Counted from the first letter of the stretch, positions 21,241 through 31,416 are shown. The stretch is DNA of 64,000 nt from Skeletonema tropicum (GCA_037178625.1 CM074128.1:5146001-5210000); one strand, 5' to 3'. Notes: generated by a model not told the origin, from the sequence alone. Translations and numbers: made by a program.

Positions 21241-21983
21241 AATAGAGAAAAGCGTACTCATCCCCATTGCCACGTAAAGGCCATCGACTAATATACTGGG
21301 GTGGCGTGGAACCCGAAGGAACCAGGGTAGACTCATGGTTTAGCAGTACCCCCAAGGTAGCTGCCTGGGAACTTTGCCCGGTCTTTGCCGATGGTTCTGA
21401 ACCAAATGCCTTCCACCTCCAGATGCTATTCATCTCTAGGAGTACCAGCCCGACGCTGGATTTTGAGTATTGTACAAAAAATGAAGATAAAGATAACGCA
21501 GCACGGAAAGCAAACCAAGGCACGTACCCTTCTCGTCCCCTAGCTGGCCAGGCTTGAAGACGAGGAAAAGACCCACTAACTGAAGCTTCCTTCACCGTTG
21601 AAGAGAACTCACCTAAACTCGAAGTATATTAAGAGAGAGAGGCAACATTGAAGCGTTAGTAATAGTAACAAAGATGACGAGCTAAACTTACCTCCCGCCC
21701 TTGGGCTCAAGCTGAGCTGAAAAGAAAGAAAAACGATGTAAAGACAGGAAAAGTTCCTTTTCCAGAAATGATATTCCGAAATCTCCAGAGTTCAGGACAT
21801 GGCAGTTGTGTGTATCCAGCTCCTGGCAAGCGAGGATCAAACAATAGTTCTTTCTCCACTTCCACTGCACGACAGCACAATGATTCACACACGAGATCTT
21901 TACTGATTCACAGATAGCGATTACGGCCAGAATCCGTCAAAAATAGTTCAGCCGTGCTTCACTCTCCTACAAATTATGCCAAG
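21241..21983. other. Intergenic, no supported gene
   Basis: A few open frames up to 118 codons exist on both strands, but none shows family features. It covers the 3' side of the gene that ends at 21984 on the minus strand. Confidence 0.4.
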
Positions 21984-24482
21984 TTATCCCAACTCCGAGC
22001 GTAATGCTACCAACTCTTGCCTCGAAGACGAAGACTTGGTATTTGTGTTCCGCACAAGAGCTTCGTCTGATCCCCTCTTTTCATTGACAAATATGATTTC
22101 ATCATCGAACAATTCCTCCAAGGCCAAGTCTGTACCAGGTGATATTGATATCTCCGACTCAGAAGAGAGTACGACATCAGGCTCATTTGTAGCTCCATCG
22201 TCATCGTCATAGTTGCGATATGCCATCAAAAGTAGTATCCAAGCAAGTTGACGAAGCTCACGGAAAATATCAAGACGTGTGGATACTTCTAGTGCTCCAA
22301 ATCTCATACTTGGCGAAGCTGCTGCAGAGAACCTTGTGGGACTACTCATCGAAGCAGATGCCCAGATTCGACCAAATAATGGGGCTTGTATTCTCAGCAT
22401 TGGATGAGTAGACGCCGCGTCTAAGGCTGACGATCCGAAGTATTGCCACTGGATTGGATAAATATCATCAGAGCCACCCAATTCCGCCATAATCATCTGC
22501 ATACTCGAAGCATTCTCGTCGGATGCACTCCTCGAAAGAATAGAATGACCCAGTGACTCTGACTCTACAAAGGATTGATTCTGTGGAGCTTGGGCAACGA
22601 AGCTGGATGTAAATATCAAGGTCTCATCTGCATTTGCAGACGCAGCAGAGTATGCAGATACAGTGTAGCCATCAAAAGACTCGGCCACGACCAATGAAAA
22701 ATGGCTCGTGCCAAATCTATCAGACGAAAGATCTCCGAGCTCGCATATGAACGGAGGAGACTCAGATTGAATGCAATGGTAGACCTCGACACTCATGAAA
22801 TGCAATACTAAGCCAGGATGATCCAAGCCCATGTGCACGTCCTGCTCTTGCACAGCCATCGAATCAAAATATCGGTAGTCAAAGTGCATTGGGTCAGTGT
22901 CTACATAGACTTCTCTCGAAAGAGAACTGATTCTGATTGTGGAAAACTCTTGAGTTAGACCTGCTGCAATTGTCGTCAGCGTTGTAGAAGTAACGCCGTC
23001 GAATGCGATGCCCAGCTCCGACTCAACAAAAGAATGATTCTGTAGAGCGTTGAGTCCAAAAACCTCATCTGTAAAATGCTCAGTAGCAATTCCACTAGAA
23101 GCACGATCTTTGCTAGGAAGCAATTCCTGCACATACACATACATCAACAGACTTGTCTCGAGAGCAGTCTCTAATCCATATTTATATCCAGAGTTTGATT
23201 GAATCATATTCCAGTCGACAAGAGACACACCTGTTGTAATATCATCCCAGAGGCAGCTAGGTTGCAAGTCAGGCATAGACGTAGAACAGAAGTCATTAAC
23301 TGGCCACAAATGCTGAATGGGGTTGAATTTAGTCAGACCAAGATAATCCAAGTCGTCTACTTGTCGTTCACTCCTTCCCGTAGCCATCGAGGCGGGCGGC
23401 AGATCGTCGAAATTGTTTATAGATTCAGTCAAGCTGAGAGCATTCGAGGCACAATCCGATAGATAGACAATTTGAGATGTGATAGGACTGAACGCACCAG
23501 CTTCCACTTCCACTTCTGATACAGCCTCGAGAATAAGCGGCTTCTGCTCAAAGTCCTGTTCAGATTGACTCCCTTCGAATATCATCATTGGGATGCTCCA
23601 TCCAATGAGAGAAATGCTGACACAGAGCAGCAATACTAGCGCCATCACCTTGAGACCGTGAAGTTGCAAAGGGCGCAGGAGGCTAGTGGAGTGACTGAAT
23701 ATCATCGCGAGGACTCGCATGACGCAAGCAATTACTTTTGCAAGATAATGTAGCTGTTGCTCACAAGTGCCAACTTCAACTAAGGCACTGTCGCCAACTG
23801 AGTCACTATCAAGGATCGTGTCAAAGAATCCGTCTTTGCCTCTGATTCCGGCCGGAAAGATTTGCCCGAGAAGCTTGAACATGCTCCTCGCATAACCATG
23901 ACGACTCTTTAGCAGACACGTTGCTTCTTTCAAGATGACAATGACCTGATCCACAACCCTGGAGGAGTTTTCCTGAATCAAGAATGCAATGGAAGTGACT
24001 GCTTTCTTTTCGACAACACTTTCAGAAACAGATCCAATGAAAGAAGACATCGCCATTTTCATGTCAGTAATGACGAGGTGGAGCGCAGATTGCACCAAAG
24101 CAATGAATCTCGCACGGAACCGAGCCCAAGCAGCAAAGAAGTTGAACCTCTTCATGATGGGAAGAAAGTCCTCGATCACATTGGATGATGCTTCAAGAGC
24201 AAGGGCAACGTTTGATAGAAGCGCTAGAGCCCTCGAGCTTGATGAAAGAACGACCTCTCGCGGTGCGTAACGAATCAACGCGTTGCTTGGAGATTCTTTG
24301 GGAGTCTCTTGGACTTCAAGGCCAAGTTGTTCATCATCTTTGATCAGCAAGCACGCAGCTCTCGGAGTGTCGTTGTGATCAACTCCGAAGCGTTTCATGA
24401 GTTCATTCACTTCATGAACTAGCGAGCCGACAATGAAGCATCCAGCTTTCGCGGCAGCAATGACAAGTGCAATGGCAGGCAT
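21984..24482 (-). CDS. 832-aa membrane protein, function unknown
   Basis: An intact single-exon frame from ATG at 24482. Residues 1-25 are hydrophobic with Ala/Val (MPAIALVIAAAKAGCFIVG) and could be a signal anchor. Residues 70-270 are helix-rich and mixed in polarity. A strong membrane segment is at about 278-301 (MALVLLLCVSISLIGWSIPM). Residues 305-780 are Ser/Asp/Glu-rich and lack Lys runs. The end is acidic (DDDDG, then SSESEISISP). The phrases QNHSFVESELG (about 510) and QNQSFVESESLG (about 670) recur 150-160 residues apart, suggesting an internal repeat. I do not recognise the family. The topology suggests a large Ser-rich domain on one side of a membrane. It is divergent from the methyltransferase gene at 25313, with about 830 bp between their starts. 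Confidence 0.75.
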   Translation of the reverse strand: MPAIALVIAAAKAGCFIVGSLVHEVNELMKRFGVDHNDTPRAACLLIKDDEQLGLEVQETPKESPSNALIRYAPREVVLSSSSRALALLSNVALALEASSNVIEDFLPIMKRFNFFAAWARFRARFIALVQSALHLVITDMKMAMSSFIGSVSESVVEKKAVTSIAFLIQENSSRVVDQVIVILKEATCLLKSRHGYARSMFKLLGQIFPAGIRGKDGFFDTILDSDSVGDSALVEVGTCEQQLHYLAKVIACVMRVLAMIFSHSTSLLRPLQLHGLKVMALVLLLCVSISLIGWSIPMMIFEGSQSEQDFEQKPLILEAVSEVEVEAGAFSPITSQIVYLSDCASNALSLTESINNFDDLPPASMATGRSERQVDDLDYLGLTKFNPIQHLWPVNDFCSTSMPDLQPSCLWDDITTGVSLVDWNMIQSNSGYKYGLETALETSLLMYVYVQELLPSKDRASSGIATEHFTDEVFGLNALQNHSFVESELGIAFDGVTSTTLTTIAAGLTQEFSTIRISSLSREVYVDTDPMHFDYRYFDSMAVQEQDVHMGLDHPGLVLHFMSVEVYHCIQSESPPFICELGDLSSDRFGTSHFSLVVAESFDGYTVSAYSAASANADETLIFTSSFVAQAPQNQSFVESESLGHSILSRSASDENASSMQMIMAELGGSDDIYPIQWQYFGSSALDAASTHPMLRIQAPLFGRIWASASMSSPTRFSAAASPSMRFGALEVSTRLDIFRELRQLAWILLLMAYRNYDDDDGATNEPDVVLSSESEISISPGTDLALEELFDDEIIFVNEKRGSDEALVRNTNTKSSSSRQELVALRSELG

Positions 24483-25312
24483 GTTGAATGTTGTTTGTTT
24501 TGGTTGAATGTATTATCAATAGAGCCAAATGGGGTACTTTATCGAAATAAAGAATGAGCTAATAGAGGGCTCACTAACTACTTTACCGTCTGCTTAAGCG
24601 GTAGGTATGGCGGAAAGATTCAAATTTTTGCGGGTTGACGTTTTCAACTAAACTCACTATTTATTGCGGGGAGGCGAAATTTAAATTTTCCACCCAGGGG
24701 GTGAGCTGCGAATTTGAATGATAGCATAGATGTTTCACCTATATAGTCAACGCGAACGCATAGAGGCATGGGACATACTACGCAGTAAAGCTGAAGCAAG
24801 CTGGCTGCAATTGCAATTGACGATATGTTGTGGTTTTGGTTTGGGTTTTGGTTTTGGTTCTGGTCTAATTACCCGATCGATTTATTTATTTGTAAAAAGA
24901 CATGTAATAAGGCTGGTTCAGGTTATGCCTAATCGATGGACGTCGTCGAAAGCTTTCATTGGTCAAATGGGAAGTGGGAGCAAGCTACATACATGCTGCG
25001 AACGTGGTGCCGGATGCTACATAAGTATGTAGGGTACGACAATAAAAAAGTCACCTATCTTTTATATATTCCCTCAAAGAAGAGCCCCCTAAACAAACAA
25101 CCGGCATCAGACCATACTGAGTTCCTACCATGAGCTGACGTCCAGCTCCGGACCACCAAAAATCTTTGCCATCACATCCATGAAGAAGGCTTGCTACATA
25201 CTTAGAAGATAGTCCTAGCCATCTACGCTGCGTTCATTTCCTACCAATTCATGCCATCTATCTTTTCGCTTAGCACGATAGATACCTCAAAGACGCCTCT
25301 CTCATCAATTGT
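24483..25312. promoter_or_regulatory. Divergent intergenic region between membrane protein and methyltransferase
   Basis: Shared upstream region of two diverging genes. A purine-pyrimidine biased GGTTTT run lies at 24831-24862. No specific promoter element can be assigned. Confidence 0.4.
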
Positions 25313-27107
25313 ATGAATATTATCAAATCTACGCGCGTGGGAGGACTCGCTAGAACTATAATCACATTACATATATTTGCAGCTTCGTCATCTTCTTCGT
25401 TGCTTCGTACGAATCTTTGGCCATCATCATTTTGTGCAGTGCAGCTTGCGTCGGCCTTTTCGGTTATTCCAATTATTGAGACTCGTTCCGTCACGTCTAC
25501 GACTCGTCGTCAGTATCATTCTAATTCTAATCGTCGTTCGTTCATCAATAGCTGCAGTGGTGCTTCAAATAATAATAATAATCAACAGCTCACCAAAACA
25601 CTATTCACAATGTCATCTTCTTCCACCAACAACCAAAACCAAGGAGACGCCACCTTCGCCAACGCCTCGGCCACCAAAAACATCGCCACCTTCGACGGAG
25701 ACGATAAAGCCAAGGCCACCGATTTTGCCAACTACTTCTCGGCCTACTCTCAATTATACCACCAGAAGCAAATGCTTACCGATCACAATCGCATGGCGGC
25801 CTACCACGCTGCCATTGTGGGTAATTCGGAGATATTTAAAGATAAGGTTGTCATGGATGTTGGTACCGGAAGTGGTATTTTGGCATGTTGGGCTGCTCAG
25901 GCGGGAGCGAAACGAGTGTATGCGGTAGAATATACCGATATGGCCAAACATGCACGGAATGTCGTACGGGCGAATGGATTGGATCATATTGTTACGGTGA
26001 TTCAGGGAGCGGTGGAGGAGGTAGTTTTGCCGGAGGAAGATTGGGAGAGGTTTGGTTTGACTTTGCAGAATAATAATGGAAAGCAGCAGCAGCAGGAGGA
26101 AGATGGTGAAACGAAGGATCAACGAGTGGTGGATATCATCATTTCCGAATGGATGGGATACTTTTTGTTGCGAGAGAGTATGCTCGATTCATTAGTCAGA
26201 GCTCGAGATACATTCTTGAAACCTACAAGTGGACTAATGATGCCATCTCATGCCACAATGATGATTGCACCAATTGTCGATGAAGAGGAACGGAAACTTC
26301 AGCAGAACGAATATGCCGCGGGGATGGAAGACTGGAAGGAGTTTGCAGAGACGACGAGTAATTTGTATGGGGTGGACATGTCGGTGTTGGAGAGTAATTT
26401 TGATAGAGAGCAGAAGGAGTATTATGTGATGAGTAGTCGGTGGGCGGAATTGCCCACGAGTTGCCTGTTGGCGGAGTGTGCTGTGGTGAAGGAATTGGAT
26501 ATGCATGTTTGTACTGTGGAGGATGCGAGGGGAGTTGGATTGAGTGTTGGGGAGGATGAGGGGAGTGGTGCACCGTTTGATTTTGATATTGTGGGACGTA
26601 GTCTTGCGGAGGGTGATGATGGGAGTGGGTTTGTCGGTCCGATTAGTGGATTTGCGGGTTGGTTTACTGTCGATTTCAAGTCGAGGACAGATGATGCTGG
26701 GAAGGATGTGGCTCCACAGGTTCCTAATCCTGCGTATTTGTCGACGGGTCCAGAAATGGGATGTGAGTTATTGCTATTTTTCTTTGCTGCACTTGCACTC
26801 TGTATTGCTGCATCTTGATGACTCACCGCCCTCTAATCTGATTGGTTTACACTCTCCTCTTTTCCACACAATAGATACTCACTGGGGTCAACAAGTATTC
26901 CATCTCCCATCTGCTATACCTCTCCTTGCCGACCAAACCACTCGCATCCAGGGAACTCTGGAAATGATGCGTACGAAAGATAGTGCACGATTGTACAATG
27001 TTCGATTCCGCTTTTCTTCCTCTAGGAGGAGGACTACCAGCCAAGATAGGGATGGTGACGTGCTTATGAAGGGAAAGCCGGAAGAATTGGTGTACCAAAT
27101 ACCATAG
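25313..27107 (+). CDS. Protein arginine N-methyltransferase, type I-like, two exons
   Basis: Join 25313-26762 and 26875-27107 (intron GTGAGT...ACAATAG, 112 bp), giving 560 aa. Motifs by residue: NYFSAYSQLYHQKQMLTDHN (about 140-159), motif I VMDVGTGSGILA (180-191), post-I YAVEYTDMAKHA (203-214), the double-E loop SEWMGYFLLRESM (near 285), and the THW loop, which is split by the intron and restored exactly by splicing (GPEMGY|THW). These are the SAM-binding and substrate-glutamate sites of PRMTs; the enzyme would transfer methyl groups from SAM to arginine in proteins. NYFSAYSQLYHQKQML is like the CARM1/PRMT4 branch. The conserved domain needs only the start at 25610 (461 aa). The upstream frame is open to ATG 25313 and would add about 99 Ser-rich residues containing ASAF. 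A long acidic insert sits in the beta-barrel part. Subfamily is less certain than the enzyme class. Confidence 0.9.
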
Positions 27108-27432
27108 AGTTAGAGTGGTTTTGGTTATGCTCATGCAGCTATGCTGACACACGATTACGTTTAGTTCGAGATTAGAATAATAAGACTTTCATGCTTGATG
27201 TTAGAAATAGTATTGGTTATGATTCAATATATATATGAGTCTCGCTGCTTCGTTGCCCCTCATCTTAAATCTTATCATCTAATCTCACTCATAGGTATCA
27301 TGTCAACCCTGAAAACGTTTTTAGTTCGAGAATATGATGTAGAATAATAACACTTGCATGCTTGATGTTGAATAGTGTTGATTGATTACGATTTAATATA
27401 TTTATAGTTGAGACTCGTTGATTTGATGCTCC
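27108..27432. other. 3' flanks between convergent genes
   Basis: A segment with ACTTTCATGCTTGATGTT and GATTxAATATATxTATA at 27184-27236 is repeated with changes at 27350-27407, so one 3' flank has been locally duplicated (about 170 bp offset). Confidence 0.5.
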
Positions 27433-28422
27433 TCATCCCTGATCTCCAAGAATCTTCTTTGTTGCGTATGATTCAGCGAATCTACTTCGTCGTGTAAGTT
27501 GATTATTCGGATCAATAGTCGATTGCTGAACAGTTTGAGTTTGCGAGCGAGCAATGCCATATGAAAGTATCTGCGAGAATTCAGGGGGGATTTCAGTGAA
27601 GTTAGGGTCTCTGGGGCTGATTGGGTTGTTGTGGCTTAAATGATACTCTGCTATGACCTTCTTGATCTGAGCTCTTGGAGTTGGAGGCGCACCTTGTTCA
27701 GCAGAGAGAACGATATCCCTGCACATTTTTCGTAGCTGAGACGTCGCTTCATCTTCCTCACTTCTTCCTTGATTACTTGGACTTGGACTCGGTGACGGTC
27801 GCTGAAATGATACATCTGCATCAGATTCTGATTCAGATGATTGAGTACTCTGCGACATTCGTTTTGGTTGTGGTTGTGGAGGTTGAAGATCGTTCAAATT
27901 GATACCCTTGCTCTTGCCTCTTTTTGGAGGGTGAGATCTCTTGACATCCACGACAAAGGGCAGCGGCGGAAGTGGAGGAGAAATATGATCAGAGTTATAG
28001 TAGGGTTCCCAATGATGCATATGAGACGTAGGCGATGATTTAACTTTGGCCTGAGCCTGAGCGCGTGATCCAAAGGGATTTTGCTCGTACAGACTAGATT
28101 CTAGTATCTTTCCATTTCTATCATCTTCGCGATTGGAGCTGTTGGAGTTGCTGTAACTGTAACGGGGTTGTCTCTGTAGTTGCTTGACGTCATCATTCTT
28201 ACGTCGACTGCTGACAGTGCCAGAACTACTGCTGCGGTGTAATATCGTTTTTGTTAATTCCCGCAAAGCTGCTACTGGTAACTTCGGCTGCTGCGGCTGC
28301 GGCTGCGAGACTCTTGACCTTTCGTTTTCATGAGGCATTGCTGTCCCTGTCATCCCTCTATCTCTATTCTCATTGGAGGGGAGGCCTTTTCCGCCTTTGC
28401 TTTTGTGTTGGTAGTTTGTCAT
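27433..28422 (-). CDS. Basic Ser/Gln/Pro-rich protein, local family, member 1
   Basis: 329 aa from ATG at 28422. The first two-thirds are low in order: Gln/Pro runs, LPVAALRELTKTILHRSSSS, an RKNDD basic patch, then SKGINLNDLQPPQPQPKRMS and SQSTQSSESESDADVSFQRP. The last ~110 residues look folded and are the best conserved: LRKMCRDIVLSAEQG, then AQIKKVIAEYH, then ISPRDPNFTEIPPEFSQILS, then TRRSRFAESYATKKILGDQ. A paralogue at 45900-46751 keeps this C-terminus almost identical while the N-terminus diverges, indicating selection on the C-terminal domain. I do not recognise it from any family. There is no signal peptide or membrane segment. Related broken copies are at 31417-31836 and 35353-35470. 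Confidence 0.75.
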   Translation of the reverse strand: MTNYQHKSKGGKGLPSNENRDRGMTGTAMPHENERSRVSQPQPQQPKLPVAALRELTKTILHRSSSSGTVSSRRKNDDVKQLQRQPRYSYSNSNSSNREDDRNGKILESSLYEQNPFGSRAQAQAKVKSSPTSHMHHWEPYYNSDHISPPLPPLPFVVDVKRSHPPKRGKSKGINLNDLQPPQPQPKRMSQSTQSSESESDADVSFQRPSPSPSPSNQGRSEEDEATSQLRKMCRDIVLSAEQGAPPTPRAQIKKVIAEYHLSHNNPISPRDPNFTEIPPEFSQILSYGIARSQTQTVQQSTIDPNNQLTRRSRFAESYATKKILGDQG

Positions 28423-28534
28423 CGGTATGTATGTTTGCTAGAGATTCATCAGCATGTAATGCAACGCCAGAGTTATATTTATGGAACAAGGCGTTGCTGT
28501 TTTGATGCGAATCTAAATAATGAGAGGAGCTAAG

Positions 28535-28570
28535 TCGTTCGGTCGGTCGGTCGGTCGGTCGGTCGGTCGT
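28535..28570. repeat. GGTC/GTCG tetranucleotide microsatellite
   Basis: About seven GGTC units in a row, ending in GTTCTGTCC. Confidence 0.9.
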
Positions 28571-28604
28571 TCTGTCCGGGCCCTTTGGCGTGTCCTTTGG
28601 CCTT

Positions 28605-28877
28605 CACGGGCATTTTCGATCGACTCTTTCTTTGATTGGCTTGATTTGACCCCTTGCCCCCCCCCGTTTTTAGAATTTTCGATTGACTCTTTCTTTGATT
28701 GGCTTAGATTTGATTGTTCAGGGGGGGACACCCCCCCTTGCCCCCCCGTTTTTAGAATTTTCGATTGACTCTTTCTTTGATTGGCTTAGATTTGATTGTT
28801 CAGGGGGGGACACCCCCCCTTGCCCCCCCGTTTTTAGAATTTTCGATTGACTCTTTCTTTGATTGGCTTAGATTTGA
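28605..28877 (+). repeat. 82-bp tandem repeat with G-run/C-run hairpin
   Basis: TAGAATTTTC occurs at 28671, 28753 and 28835, an exact 82-bp period; a shortened first unit begins at about 28605. Each full unit contains GACTCTTTCTTTGATTGGCT and a run of seven G, ACA, then seven or more C, which can fold on itself. Units are nearly identical, so the array is young. Confidence 0.9.
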
Positions 28878-29219
28878 CGAGATGCATGGAATAGGAAAGA
28901 TGACACATAAGGACGGGCGAGTATGCAAGGGTATTTGGGAGAACGGAAAGATTGTATATGAAGGAGAGTTGAACGAAAATGGGAAGCCACACGGAAGAGG
29001 CAAATGGACCTACTCGGATTCGGTGAATGGAAGAGAGGAAAGAAGTGTGGTCAGTTTGAAAACATTTATATTGTCAGGGTCAAGGTCAGCGAGCAAGTCT
29101 ACTACGAGAACGATGAAGTCAAATCGGACTCAAACGTGAAGCGTGAAGCACTGGATGCAGACACCGATAATGAAGATGCCCCACCGAGCAAGCGCCGTAA
29201 CATTTGCGTTACTAGGTAA
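28872..29219 (+). pseudogene. MORN-repeat protein fragment, frameshifted
   Basis: Directly after the tandem array the plus frame reads MHGIGKMTHKDGRVCKGIWE, then YEGELNENGKPHGRGKWTYS: two MORN repeats (pattern GxGxxxxxDGxxYxGxWxxG). Near 29020 the match jumps by one frame to GEWKRGKKCGQFENIY, the next repeat's end, followed by a charged tail (DNEDAPPSKRRN) and a stop at 29217-29219. The frame change and the absence of upstream repeats make it a truncated remnant. MORN repeats bind phospholipids or other proteins. An intron acceptor (TTGGCTTAG) inside the last array unit leaves a small chance that this is a 3' exon with a sequencing error. Confidence 0.6.
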
Positions 29220-29789
29220 GAAGGTGAGGCAGAAAGGAAGAATGTGTTTTAAGTAATTCGGATTCATATGTGGATTCACAGAAAGAGAAAGTGAAGAATT
29301 ATAAATCCCAAAAAAGGGCGCGAGAGTGGGTACTAACTCTGCCAAATCATACTAACAGTCCTGTAGAATATTATTTCACCAAATGATTTACATCTCGCTC
29401 TAATTTCTTCCTACCTGTCTTCAATCGTTTCCACACATTCACATTAAACCTCTTCATAGATAATCCCTCTCACATAAATCAATATTCTCCCAACCGTGTC
29501 TCAGTAATCACTACACAGCATTTGTAGAAGGCAATGTACAACCTTTATTACATAATTATTAAAGTGTTACATAACGTACTATTTGAATACTGCTATGTAT
29601 ATAAGTAGACACAATCAATATCGTAGTAGATAGCCGGTGCCTCCTCTCTTATTTAGAAAACCCGCGCAGCGGCTAGACGAGCGTCAGCGAGGCTAGTGGA
29701 GAATGGAAAGCTGATCGAGGAGGGTCATGAAGGATTAGTACAATAACGAATCCATGCCAAATGTTTGCTTCCATGCGATCCACCAATTC
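29220..29789. other. Intergenic, AT-rich
   Basis: No gene is supported. Contains long AT-rich sequence at 29350-29620. Confidence 0.4.
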
Positions 29790-30015
29790 CACGACTAACC
29801 CCCACAATTTTGCTTATTTATCCCCACCCCAAAATACTAGCTTACTGAGCCTAAAATATTTATTCCCCCCTCATTGATTCCTTTGTAGCTGGAGGAAGCT
29901 GGAACTTTGAGTTACCCCCCAAATCTCAGACTAGCCAAATTCTTACAATTTCGGGGTCTTAGTTAGTGGAATTGGATACCGTAAAAGGTGCGAATCAAGG
30001 CTTTTCGACATGTAT
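29790..30015 (+). repeat. Dispersed repeat pair, copy A
   Basis: Aligns by eye with 32815-33040. Shared words include CTAACCCC-ACAATTTTG, CCTAAAATATTTAT, CTTTGAGTTA, AAATCTCAGACTAGC, GTGGAATTGGAT, and GTAAAAGGTGCGAATC with AGGCTTTT. Diverged by substitutions and small indels. Confidence 0.7.
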
Positions 30016-30402
30016 GTGCATACTTACTTAGCCCTCAAAGAACAAGTTTAAGATCGGTTTTGTCGTTGGGTCTTTCAAAAGCGTTACTCACTTTCGGTAT
30101 CCCAGTCATTTTGAAATCTGCAACAGCTTTTTCTGAGGTTGTTGCATCACATCGATCGAATCGACGCGATACTTAATGAAATAAGTACATCAACGAGCTC
30201 GCAGGTTCGGTTCCCAACCTCGGAAAGTGTTTATCCAGTGGCACTTCGCGCCAGATGCGCGACCGAGCGCACGCACAGATTGCGTGTCGAATAGAAGCGT
30301 TCCACAAGTCGCTAGCGTTTAGGGCCAAACAGCCCGGAAGCACTCAAAGCGTGCGTACTACCAGCCAGAAGCATGAGTAGTGCCTGCTCCTTGATGTACT
30401 TT
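30016..30402. other. Intergenic left of palindrome
   Basis: No gene is supported. Rich in short GCG inverted repeats near 30247-30290 (CGCGCCAGATGCGCG, then GAGCGCACGC). Confidence 0.4.
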
Positions 30403-30484
30403 TGCTGATCATATGCGAAAGTCGTACCACTGAGCCACTAGACGTCTAGTGGCTCAGTGGTACGACTTTCGCATATGATCAGCA
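30403..30484. repeat. Perfect 82-bp palindrome with A-box-like cores, copy 1
   Basis: Two 41-nt arms meet at GAC|GTC between 30443 and 30444 with no spacer and no mismatch. Reading outward each arm contains TGGCTCAGTGG, which matches the RNA polymerase III A box (TRGCNNAGYGG) of tRNA genes, then GTACGACTTTCGCATATG. No B box or tRNA fold follows in the right position. A second copy is at 53810-53891. Confidence 0.9.
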
Positions 30485-30639
30485 CTGAAATCTGAATCAT
30501 TTCCTTCGCTGCTCTCATACTTAACTAACGACATAACTTTGATGCGCAGCAAACAATCTTCTAAGCCAATGCTGATGCTGGATGCGCTGGACACATGATC
30601 TGGCCCAGTGTCTATGTGAAGCTGAAGCTTGCACTTGCA

Positions 30640-31215
30640 ACCAGCCCAAATTGCGCCCCATCGAGAACCTACAAGGCTGCAGCATCGATGGTACATACCC
30701 AGTCCGCATAAGCAGTAGTATTTTACGTCTATACAATCATTATTAATCATAATGAGCCAATTGAAGCTGATCTTGCACATATCGGCGCCATTAGACACGG
30801 TATGGTAGTTGAATATGGAGCTGGTGCTCATCCCAATTTTTGACTTCTTCATCAGGACACCTACGAAGTCGTAGCATCGCTGACACAAGCAATGTATGCA
30901 TGAAAAGTATGACTTAACTTTGATTCTATCAAAAGAAAACTTCGCTGGCCACTAGAAGTTGATCAAACTCATAATTACACCATTAGATACGATTTGGTGG
31001 TTGGGTGGGAGCTGGCAAGAAGCCCAAATTGCACACCATCAGTTATCATACGAGGGTGCAGCATCGATGGTAGATGCCCAGTTCGTAGGAACATTTGTAC
31101 TTTACGTCTAAATTATTATAATCAATCATAGTGGGCCACTTGAAGTTGATCTTCCACACACGACGCCATTAGATACGGTATGGTAGTTGAATGTGGCTGG
31201 TATGGTGGCCATCCA
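30640..31215. repeat. Degenerate direct repeats, about 378 bp
   Basis: AGCCCAAATTGC...CATCGATGGTA...TTTACGTCTA...TTGAAG.TGATCTT...CATTAGA.ACGGTATGG starting at 30643 recurs at 31021. The CCATTAGATAC part also appears alone near 30983. Single bases and small indels differ. A 144-codon minus-strand frame overlaps the first copy (30454-30888), but nothing supports it as a gene. Confidence 0.65.
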
Positions 31216-31416
31216 AATTCGACTTCATCAGGCCACCTATTCTCCCACCATAACCAAATCGCGGACTTTCCTTGATTACATCTGCTTGCTAATTCAGCGA
31301 AAGAACTTCTGTTCTTTCTATCTTTATCTCGATCGCTGTATTGCTCAATTGAAGATCGCTTCATGCATATACTTGTAGAGCTATTCTTGAGAAGTCTGAA
31401 AAGTTGCCTCGTATGG

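Noticed and set aside
30201..30222. B-box-like GGTTCGGTTCC near the palindrome, suggesting a tRNA gene
   Set aside because: It lies upstream of the plus-strand A box and in the wrong orientation for the minus-strand one; no cloverleaf can be drawn.
30454..30888. 144-codon minus-strand frame next to the palindrome
   Set aside because: It overlaps one unit of a noncoding direct repeat, starts in the palindrome region and has no family features.
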